Shown one piece after another: positions 55,116 to 64,000 of a DNA stretch of 64,000 nt. Within the stretch, counting starts at the first letter, position 1. The number at the start of each line of letters is the position of its first letter. Under the pieces are notes generated by a model that was given only the letters and a program-made list of their open reading frames with translations, ran no database searches and was not told the DNA's origin. The stretch comes from Perognathus longimembris pacificus (lineage: Eukaryota > Chordata > Mammalia > Rodentia > Heteromyidae): contig NC_063161.1 of NCBI RefSeq assembly GCF_023159225.1, forward strand, positions 74,304,767 through 74,368,766. Reading direction: 5' to 3'. A program made the position numbers and the translations under genes.

Positions 55116-57657
55116 GAGAGAACATGCAATACTTAGTTTCTCTCTTTCTTATCATATATCCTATTTAAGAAAAAAATAAATAAAACTTTTGGGACTTGTA
55201 GCACTGCAACATACAAAATTTCCACTCCGTTGAAAGTACCTTTAAGTCATATTTATTTTCATAAAGCATTCTTGTATATCTTTCTCTTTCTCAATTTCAA
55301 CTGCAAATCTGTCTCAAGCATGGGACTCTGTACTACCCTCCATGTGTGCAAGTAGATAAAGGAAATGAAACAAAGAATAACTCGATTAAAGTCAAATGAT
55401 AAAATAATTGATTATATACTAATTGATACATAGTAACCTTGAACAGTTCTAATGTGTGAAAATCAAATTGTGTTCTTTAGGAAGATACTGTTCATTAGTG
55501 CTGGTTATCAGATGCTGTCTGAGTGAGTTCTTCGGAGATATTCTTACAATGTGAAATCATTCCCTTTGGATGGTTACTTTCCTAAATAGATGCTAGGAAG
55601 AGGATGCCTGGTAAGGGGGAAGTAAGGTGGGGTTGAGTTAAGAGTTCTAGGTTTGTCTATCCTTCTGGAATGGTCTTAGAAAGTACCCCAGCTTTCCCAG
55701 CTCTTTTGGAATGGTGACTCACACCATATCATAAAAAGCAAGTGCCAGATTATAAAAGTTCCTGGGGTGTGCTGGTACTGGGTGGCCCATAAATACCTCT
55801 GTTCATTCATTCTATAAGGTAGCTGCTCCATTTCCACACAGGAATTGAAGCTGATTATGTATTTCAAGGGTATTTGGGATAACAAATTAGATTTTTCAGA
55901 CAAAATACTACATTTTGCTTTTCTTCCCTTTTGCCTTAAAACAGAAGGCAACTTGTTTTGAGCTCTGTGCTCCAAACTAGTGGCTTAATTAAGCGAGTTT
56001 ATTGACAGTCACAGAGGCTGTGGTTAGAAACTTGTGGGCCTCATGTGACATTAAGTGTCTCTGAGCAAAGATGGAAAGTCAGATTCTCCTAACCCTGTGC
56101 CTTCCTTTCCTTCCCTGCCCAGCTCATTCTTGTACTGCAGCCTTTCTTTTATAATCTGTTAATTAAATCATTTCACTCCATTTTATATAATTTTTAATTT
56201 AGCATTCATTTTCAACTTGGCTTTTGGCTTCATTTGCTGATAATGAACAGTGTTGCATACAACACATGTTCTGTGGGGCACTAAGTCGCACGACTACAGA
56301 TGCCAAGAATTTTTTTCCAGTATGTCAGGCACATTAAAATTAGAGGCAGCATCTCCCTCACCCTTTCCATTACCAAGTGTGCACCCTGTTTGAATAATAC
56401 ATACTCCCTGGCAGTCAGCAGTCAGCTAATGTGTAAAAATTATGTGTGGCATGTCACTAGTACCTTTTTGAAATTTATGGTTTTCCCAGACCAGTCTCCC
56501 AAAGGCCTTTGGTACTGTCACCAGTTCCTTGATTCCGCCTTTTGCCTGATACATCTGAGCATTAGTGGAGGCTCCCTGAAATCGCCCTCCTGTGCTCATC
56601 ACTTCCATGTGTTGGTTATGGAGGAAGGAAGCTCTCATGCAATTTCAGATGGCATTTTTGCCTCCTTTTAGAATTGTCTGAATTCTGTTAGCTTTAGGAG
56701 AGATCCAAAAGTCCCCCACACTTTCCATTCCAGAGCTATAGACACTTGTAAGGGATGATTTCTCTTGTTGGACCATTCTGCCTAGAAGTGTGGACTGCCC
56801 CTGTGAGAGCGCAGTGCTGCTCACACTGAGGTTCACACTGAGGTAGACCAGGATTTAGCTGGGTGAAGAGATGGGTAGGAGGGACAGCCACATGGATTAT
56901 TCCTATGATTATAGAGAACACACAGGCTTATGTGGAAACTGAAGGCCAGACTTGAGGTGAGCAAGACTGACTCACAAGGCCAGAGAAGGCCAGATGGGGA
57001 GCAGATTTTATTTCAAGGGCGAGCTGGAGGGTCTTACCCAGGGACTGACTCTGTGGTCCATTTGTACTTTGATGCGCATCCCTCTGGAAGATGTGGCAGA
57101 GGCTGTGGAAGCCAGTTAGGAGCAGCAGTAATACGGGGCAGAGTGACCACTGGTTGGAATTGGTGTTAGCTAGAGATAGTGGGAAGTGGGTTGAATTACA
57201 ATCTCTTTGTGGGGAAATTGGCAGGATTTGGGAAACAAAAGCAACAAGGATAAGGTGCTGCCTGGCCTTCTGGCTTGAGCAGCTCTGTGGACAGTGGTAA
57301 TTTTTCACATTGAAGGTGATGGAATACTTGTTGTACCCGTCTGTGATGGCTGTCTGGCATCAAGGCCAGAGGTCACAGCTCATAAAGCAGAGGGCATTAC
57401 CCTTCTTTTGCACAGGTATCTTCTGCTCCTCTTGAGAATACAGATTGGCTTATAGATTTCCCCTACTCTCTCTGTGATTGTCATTTGCTAAGAGCTAACA
57501 TAGCAACTCACAAGGTGGCCCACTGAAAACTTGTCACATTGAAAAATAATTTCCAGCCAGCTCTCTTAATCTAGCCCCATTTGGCTTTGTTCAGTACTTC
57601 TGTCTTGGAATGCTAGTCCTGTTGTGTGCTAGAAAGATTTCTTTAGGATTGTCTAAT
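55116..57657. other. unique non-coding sequence
   Basis: This is 2.5 kb without a recognised gene. The largest frames (123 and 126 codons at 56300-56671 plus and 56928-57308 minus) resemble nothing known and overlap others. Confidence 0.5.
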
Positions 57658-57665
57658 CATATTGC

Positions 57666-57883
57666 TTTTTTTTTTTTTTTTTTTTTTTTTTGGCCAGTCC
57701 TGGGCCTTGGACTCAGGGCCTGAGCACTGTCCCTGGCTTCTTCCCGCTCAAGGCTAGCACTCTGCCACTTGAGCCACAGCGCCGCTTCTGGCCGTTTTCT
57801 GTATATGTGGTGCTGGGGAATTGAACCTAGGGCCTCGTGTATCCGAGGCAGGCACTCTTGCCACTAGGCTATATCCCCAGCCC
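57666..57883 (-). repeat. IDL-Geo type SINE with target duplication
   Basis: A long T run (tail) is followed by a full-length reversed element with ggccagtcctgggcc, gctcaaggctagcactct, gccgttttctgtatatgtgg and actaggctatatccccagcc. The target duplication catattgc is at 57658-57665 and 57884-57891. The long uninterrupted tail suggests youth. Confidence 0.92.
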
Positions 57884-57891
57884 CATATTGC

Positions 57892-58045
57892 ATTTTAATT
57901 GTTGTATTCCTGAATATTGCAACTGTTCAGTCCTCCCCAAACCTCAGATTATGATGCACTTTTTCCAGTGATAACTTACATATATTTCATTTTACATTTA
58001 GTCTGGGACATTGTTGGGGCAATATTGTGAAGAAAAAAGTTCAGA
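57892..58045. other. unique spacer
   Basis: Nothing is recognised. Confidence 0.4.
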
Positions 58046-58254
58046 ATAGCCTACCATCAGAGACAGTTTGAGTGTAGCCTGACGTCACAGAAGGTTGAGG
58101 GTAGCCTGGCATCACAGAAGGTTGAGCATGGCCTGGCGTCACAGAAGGTTGAGGGTAGCCTGGCGTCTCAGAAGGTTGAGCATGGCTTGGCATCACGGAA
58201 GGTTGAGGGTAGCCTGGCGTCACGGAAAGTTGAACATAGCCTTGTGTCATAGCC
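58046..58254 (+). repeat. 27-bp minisatellite, about seven units
   Basis: Units of 27 bp (tagcctggcgtcacagaagg + ttgaggg) start near 58074, 58101, 58128, 58155, 58182 and 58209, with degenerate units at both ends. Alternate units vary at fixed positions (gggtagcc versus gcatggcc). As 27 is a multiple of three, frames stay open on both strands with a nine-residue repeat; there is no other sign of coding. The first good unit holds a perfect CRE word, TGACGTCA. Confidence 0.9.
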
Positions 58255-59345
58255 AACTACTTAAGGTTGGTTTCATGTTAAACTCAGAAACCTAGCATGC
58301 CCTCCTGACCCACCCACATTCCCCCTTTTCCCCCACCTCACTGGGTACCCAACTTCCATCAACCTATCAGCCCCCAGTTTGCATTGCCCATGAACTTCTA
58401 AAGGTCATGGAATTCTGCTTTGCACAGGAGTAGACAGAAAGTAACATGTGAACAACATTCAGCCAGTGGCTAATGAGAGTTAATTCTTTAAGGTGTATTC
58501 CCCCCAAATATTTTCCTGGTGTTGAAAGTATTCCCTAATTCTAAGTCTTCAAATATATTTCTGTGAATCATCTTTGATTTCTTCCTTTAATATTTATTTC
58601 ATCTATTTTTGGCCCATTCTTATTCTTGGTTATTACCAATATTTGGACTAATTGTTATTCTGTACTGTTATTTGACATACTTCAGCTTTTATAAATGAGG
58701 TAAGATGCAAGTGTGTCATCTCCATACTTAGAATAAAGCCTCAGAGACATCAAGTGAAGGAGAGTATTGTTGTGCAACCTCTGTCTTCTCATCATTCAAA
58801 GATTTCCCCCTCCTTATCTCTGCTTCCCACATGGCCTAGCATCTTCCCTATGAAGTGACTTTCTGCATAGAGAAAGAAGAAATGTAGAGCCTGGTTAGAC
58901 AGAGCAGCTGAAGAGAAGGAACATGAAGGTACTAACACTGCTACCTTTGGCCAAGTGCCTTATCCCATTCTTCCCTAGCTCATCCCAGCTATCTTTTCTT
59001 GACCTCAGGTACTGGAAAAGTAAAAAGAAGACAACAAAAAATACACATTTACTAGACTCCCTTGCAGCTAGGATTCTGGGTATGAAATTGATGTCATTGC
59101 TGAAGTTAATAGATGGAAATGAAGTAGAGGACATGGTGCTTGTCTGTCCCAGCAGCTTAATGCTAAATATGATTCTTGTGCAGAGGAGTTTTGGTGCTCA
59201 GCTTCCCAGGGACAGCTGGATTACATGTTTACACAATGTAGTAGTACAGTATAGTGAGATGCTTAGACCCAGTGGAAACCCTGACACTATGTATGCTTTA
59301 CTGACATTCAGAGTTTATAAATTAGGCCCAGTAAGAGATGAAAAA
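58255..59345. other. unique non-coding sequence
   Basis: A plus-strand frame of 141 codons (58923-59348) has no family I recognise and lies in sequence that may be an old DNA-transposon or LTR relic (cccttgcagctaggattctg). Confidence 0.45.
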
Positions 59346-59362
59346 TAACTTAGAGTATTTTT

Positions 59363-59594
59363 TCCCAGTCCTGTGGCTTGAGCTCAGGGTCTAGGTGCTG
59401 TCTCTGAGCCTCTTTGTGCTCAAAGCTTGTGCTCTAACACTTGAACCACAGCACCACTTCTAGCTTTTTCTGAATAGTTTATTGGAGATAAGAATCTCAT
59501 GGACTTTCCTGCCTGGACTGTCTTTGAACCACAATCCTTGGGTCTCAGCCTCCTGAGTAGCTGGGATTACAGGTGTGAGCCACCAGTGCCTGGC
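59363..59594 (-). repeat. B1-ID composite SINE with target duplication
   Basis: cagtcctgtggcttgagctc, gctcaaagcttgtgctctaa, ataagaatctcatggactt and agcctcctgagtagctggga form the reversed composite. The target duplication taactta(g/c)agtattttt is at 59346-59362 and 59595-59611, with one mismatch in 17. Confidence 0.9.
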
Positions 59595-59611
59595 TAACTT
59601 ACAGTATTTTT

Positions 59612-62600
59612 GTGTGTCTTTTGCAACTTTTGTATGTGCTTTTCTTCTTTATTTGGTCAAAAACATTCACCTTTTCACTTCTAGAAACCCAGGTGGTTAG
59701 TGTCTTGAACTTTGTGAGGAAGCGCTCTTCACATGACCAGTGCAGCACTGTGATATTCCCTCTCACCTCCTAAACATACTCAGAGCACTCACATTAGCTG
59801 TAGTTAAGCAACAAAGTATCTAGCATGTGGTGTAGTTTGTTGAAAACTACAGTAAAGATAGAAGGCAGAGGGCTTGTATGGATATACTTCCACACAACCG
59901 TGAATCAAAAACTCAAACTTCCATGTGTCAGGGACTCATCTGCTCACACTTCAGTCTCCTCAGGGGTCCTGGTTCCATGTATTATTTTACCTGTCAAAAT
60001 TTGCTCTGGTAGTTTCTGTTTGTTTCTTCTTATCTGCATACTAATTGATGCAGATACACTGGAGCACCATTTTTCCTTTTGAAGTGCCACACTCAGAATA
60101 ACAGGAAGGTTTCTGGAAGGACTCTTCAAGATGGCCTGTGGTCTACACACCTGCACACCACTGTGATCTTCACCTGTGAGAAACAGGCAAGGTCCTACTG
60201 GGTATAGCTCCTGCCTCCTCTGCCCATTCTACGGGGTTGGGGGGGGATGGAGCAGGGCAGGGCAAGGCAGGCACAGTCCTGGGGCGGGGGGGGGGGGGTG
60301 CTGCATCAATGCTGACTTAGTGCTTTGGAGCAGGTGTCTTATAGCGCACTGTGGCAGGAGGGAGGTGTGTGTGGAATGATTGGTCCCACCTGTGGGGAAA
60401 GAAAAGATTGCTGGAGCCCAGGATAACCTGAGTGTGAGTTGTCTGACTTGCCAGGCACAATGACATTACTGAGGGTGTGTACTCTAGGGTCCCTGCCCTC
60501 AGGGTGCATGGGTCCACCACTGAGGCAGCTTTTTCATTTCCTGTGTTCAGTTCATTATGTTAATTTTCCACCAAATCCCAGCCCCACCTCTATCAATTAC
60601 TTTTGTCTCAACCTTCTAATTACAACATTATATGACCATTCAGACTAGTACTAATTAAATCATTACTTAATTCACAGAGAGCGTGGTAATGCTAATGCTT
60701 CTTGTCAGCTGAAATTGCAACATGGCAGCACTTCCTGCATCCTCTAGAGATGGGGACACAGGTCAAGACTTGAGCTGAGGTCTGATGGTTTGCTCACCGC
60801 CATGGAGACCCTGCTCTTTCTGAAATGGAAAAATGGTGAGAGGCCCGGCCGTAGGTGCCTGTGCTTCCTCCCTGTCATCTAGAATCACCATCTCAACTTT
60901 CCCATGGAAAATGCCTCAATATGTTAAAAAAAAAAATAGTATTAGGCATTGAAGTACTGTTTTCTACCATATTTTCTTGTCATTTGGTTCTTCTTATGAC
61001 ATTATTTTTTAACAGAGTGAAACGGTAGCTTGTCTCCTTTTCTCATTTTTAAAACAGGTTTGTTTTCCGCTCAATTAGACTTGTGATCCCAGTAACACAA
61101 AGTTGTATTTTTCTCCTTCTGGAGAGAGACATACCGGATGACGGGAAATTGTCAACAGTAATTACACCAAATGATGGAATGAAAACCAATGGAACACATC
61201 TCTCACCCTGCTAGTGATACATTTATATTTAAGGCACAATGAGCATCAGGCACATCTATGACAAGGTGAAATCGACAAGTGGCCCTCTGCCATGATTTCA
61301 ATTTTAATTGCGAGCAAACTAATTAGCCAGAACAACATGTTGTGTAATTCACAGAACTGTCTTTGCTGTGTCCCCCAGTACAGTGAAAGGTGTGGTATGG
61401 AGACGTTCTCCTACAAGAGCCAGCAAAACCTCAAGTGTTTACAGATTCCATGTGCTGACATCACAGAGAAAAAGTCTCTGCTCACCCATGGGCACAACTC
61501 CCAGGTAGTTTAACTTCGTTTAGAATTTGAATTGAACCAAGAAGGACCAACAGTTTTGTTTCCCATGAACAAATTGTAAATTGATTCAAAAGGAATAGGG
61601 GTATAAGAAGGAGTAATAGATGGTGAATTGTGTACTGACCCATCCCAGCGTAATCCCTTTGCATAATTAATTTATACAGATCAAAAGGTTTTAGAAAAAT
61701 GTGTCACATCAAAATGTCCACCATTTTCTTATGTGTAACTGAGTTTTATGTCTCTGATCTTTGTATGTCTAAGACTTGCTCTGCATTCTGTAGGACAAAA
61801 ACAGATAACCAGAGGTCATGTCTGTGGTGCCCTGGCTGGCCAGCCTTTTCTGTAAATGGAAGATACGGGTGTTTCTGGCTTCCTGGGCCTTTCTGAATGG
61901 TGGCATGATGGCACCCAACAGCTGTAGACATGGTGTGAATAGTATCAACAGTGCTCACTAGAACTTTATGAACGCAGAAATTTGATTTGGTGTAGCTTTG
62001 ATTTGTCACTGTACATTAGTCTTGGTTTCTTCAACCATTTAACACATACAAAGCATTCACAGTTCATGGCTGCCCAATGGCAAGGCTTGGTGTTGGCCTA
62101 GTCACAATATCCAACCCTGTGCTTCTGCCTTCTGATAGCAGGCAGAGGCATGGGTTATTTCTTGGATCAGACAGATGCTGAGCAGGAGGGCTTCTCAGAG
62201 GTGAACAGAGTGCCAGCCCTCCCAGCAGAAGCGTGCAGTCCTGTAGGGAAGGGCTTCAAGACAGGACAGAGACGTACAATACAGGAAGTTAAATGGTAAC
62301 TGTCACTGTGACAAAGCCCACTGCTGGCTGCTTTACAAAGTGATGGAGATTGTGGCAGCTGAAGGAGAGCCCCTCTGCTAGAACCTGACCTGGCTAGGTA
62401 GGGGTGCTTGGAAACAGTAGGGAGCGGCTGACTGGCAGGCCATGCATCCTGAGAGAGGGGCCTGACTGTGGTGGGCCTGGAGACAGTGAGTGTCCTCATT
62501 GCTCTGGCCACTGGTTTCTCTCCCTCCACCTGTCCTTCCTATACCCATCTTTTTGTGACCATCTCAATCACAGAATTTTGCAGTTGATAACCTCCTAGAT

Positions 62601-62849
62601 TCTCCCATTAACTCTGGCTTTTAAAAAAGAATACATCCTCATCTGTCTGTTGTTGTACTTTATATTTTGTGTATTCCAAAGGAGATTTCAGACATAAGGG
62701 TACTTTCTTTTCACTACATAAGCATATGTGTTCCTAACTAGAATTTTATATTAGAGTATAGCTTTTATTTCTTTGGCTAGACACTCGTGTCCAATTTAAT
62801 GTAACTATATTAAATGCACATTCTCTGAGAATTAACAAAACTTACTTTT
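59612..62849. other. unique non-coding sequence
   Basis: This is 3.2 kb without a recognised gene. It holds a G-rich run (60234-60299) and a long non-repetitive AT-rich block at 60640-61340 with homeodomain-like TAATTA words. Frames are under about 120 codons and overlap. Confidence 0.5.
60234..60299 (+). repeat. G-rich simple sequence
   Basis: Runs of G, including one of about 14, alternate with gcaggg words. Four or more G runs are close together, so a G-quadruplex is possible. Confidence 0.8.
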
Positions 62850-63060
62850 ATGTAAGCTAATATCTGCAAAGTTATCAGCATCCCAGAAATTCTTCCTCCA
62901 GTGTCTCCTCTTCCCAGCCCAACCTCAAAGGAAACACCATTCCTATTTGCTCTGCTGTAGATTAGATTTGCCTATTTTAGAACTTTCTAGAAATGGGATT
63001 GTGTAGAACCTATCACTTGGCTTTTGCTGTTCATATCTCATGTTTGGTCATTACTTGCCC
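62850..63060 (-). repeat. old L1M 3' UTR fragment, probable
   Basis: gatttgcctattttagaact, tctagaaatgggattgtgta and cacttggcttttgctgttca follow the antisense L1M word order (gaatttcatataaatgg, gtctggcttctttcac). The element is decayed. Confidence 0.5.
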
Positions 63061-63534
63061 AGAGTATTCTTAGAAAGAGAAGGAGTTCGATGTAGTTATT
63101 TCCCCAGGGTCTTCTTGAGTGCTATTCTCCAATGTTCTATGAAAGAAAACATCAAAACCCAAATTTTCTCAATTTTATCCATGTGTTTGTATATATAGTC
63201 TTTAGTTGCTGCAGTATCCTGTGGATAAGGGTTTTTCTTAATAACATTTCTTAAATGTTTGTGTTGAGCCAGCATTTTCCGTATTTCATTTGCTTTCACT
63301 GAAGTCTTTGCAAGAGGTATTACCTATTTCACAAAGAAGACTGAGCACAGAAGCGAAGGAGTTGGGGGCATTTGTTCTGACTTTGTCTCTTGGCACTTTA
63401 GGTATCAGTAGGGAAGTGGAGTTGATGGCAGAGGTGGGAAGGAAGGGGCTCCGAGAGAGTGTGAGGGAGCTGTCCTGAAACATTCTTTTCTCAGCAAGAA
63501 ATTACTAGGATGTAGACACAGATGTGTTCAGTGA
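63061..63534. other. unique non-coding sequence
   Basis: A 67-codon minus-strand frame (63096-63299) is lysine-rich and protein-like but unrecognised. See findings. Confidence 0.4.
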
Positions 63535-63546
63535 CGGCATGAACAT

Positions 63547-63760
63547 CTTTGTTTGTTTGTTTGTTTTTTGCCAGTCCTGGGCCTTGAACTCAGGGCCTGA
63601 GTACTGTCCCTGGCTTATTTTTGCTCAAGGCTAGCACTCTGCCACTTGAGCCACAGTGCCATTTCTGGTCATTTTCTATCTATGTGGTGCTGGGGAATTG
63701 AACCCAGGGCTTCAGGTATATGAGGCAAGCACTCTTGCCACTAGGCTATATTCCCAGCCC
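63547..63760 (-). repeat. IDL-Geo type SINE with target duplication
   Basis: Its tail, a (TTTG)n run (63548-63563), is followed by the reversed element with gccagtcctgggccttg, gctcaaggctagcactct, gccacttgagccacagtgcc and cactaggctatattcccagc. The target duplication cggcatgaacat is perfect at 63535-63546 and 63761-63772. It carries more substitutions than the copy at 57666. Confidence 0.92.
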
Positions 63761-63772
63761 CGGCATGAACAT

Positions 63773-64000
63773 TTTTAGGGAGGAGTCTGGAAAAATGTAT
63801 AAACTTGCAGGAGCAACTTTAACATTTATGTGTATAATGTGGGCAATCCTTTTTTGTAGTCTAGCACAAAATGTTAGAGTTAGAGACTACAAGGTGAGCG
63901 ATCTCCCTCAGTGGAATTTACACTCTGAGTATCCTACTGAACTCCTGTTCTGCTGCTTGTAAGCGACCCTAGAGCTTGGGGTCTCCAGGTGCCTTGGGCA
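63773..64000. other. unique non-coding sequence to window end
   Basis: Nothing is recognised. Confidence 0.4.

Noticed and set aside
58046..58254. CRISPR array
   Set aside because: Contiguous 27-bp units without spacers. It is a minisatellite.
58041..58295. Nine-residue repeat proteins on both strands
   Set aside because: They follow from the 27-bp repeat length. Both strands are equally open and no gene context exists.
58923..59348. 141-codon plus-strand frame as a gene
   Set aside because: No domain is recognised. The underlying DNA resembles an old transposon or LTR relic and the frame runs into a SINE boundary.

Overview
This window looks like ordinary nuclear DNA from a rodent of the superfamily Geomyoidea (kangaroo rat, pocket mouse or pocket gopher group). 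The main evidence is at least six copies of a two-part SINE. Its left half resembles the rodent ID element, and its right half carries a GTGGCTCAAGTGGCAGAG block. This layout matches the IDL-Geo family, which as I recall is known only from that superfamily. B1 (7SL-derived) composites, rodent-type L1 tails, old mammalian L1M and MIR copies and (CA)n/(TG)n microsatellites fit the same origin. I found no cellular protein-coding exon, no RNA gene, no CpG island and nothing prokaryotic. The window is therefore intergenic or inside a large intron.

Layout. Positions 1-2364 are unique sequence ending in a MIR. A complete but defective class II (betaretrovirus-like, ERVK-type) provirus occupies 2371-8199 on the minus strand. 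It has two 567-bp LTRs, a 6-bp target duplication (ggtagg), a Lys-tRNA-like primer site, a purine tract and broken gag and pol pieces (RT connection, RNase H, integrase). It has no recognisable env, protease or RT catalytic core. Positions 8206-14332 hold a remnant of the interrupted MIR, a 37-bp minisatellite, a (TG)n tract, SINEs and a MaLR-like LTR. A related solo LTR lies at 14718-15308. Old L1M sequence lies at 15955-16660 and 29150-31190. Younger 5'-truncated L1s on the minus strand lie at about 19545-21180 (with two SINEs nested inside) and 27861-28899 (with a perfect 14-bp target duplication). From 31 kb to the end the window is mostly unique non-coding DNA with scattered SINEs, MIRs, three minisatellites in all (counting the one at 8.7 kb) and several microsatellites.

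How the parts relate. Nothing here forms a pathway. The history is one of layered insertion: MIR and L1M first, then MaLR LTRs and B1-ID composites, then the provirus and rodent L1s, with IDL-Geo SINEs among the youngest. Several of those SINEs keep near-perfect target duplications and two sit inside an L1.

The most notable observations are: (i) the provirus LTRs differ by about 10% and 8% at their two ends but by only one base over the central 237 bp, which suggests inter-LTR gene conversion; (ii) about 1.1 kb inside the provirus has no recognisable retroviral homology; (iii) the right half of the IDL-Geo SINE carries tRNA-promoter-like A and B boxes and is shared with the B1 composites. All family names come from reading the sequence and memory. 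No database search was run.
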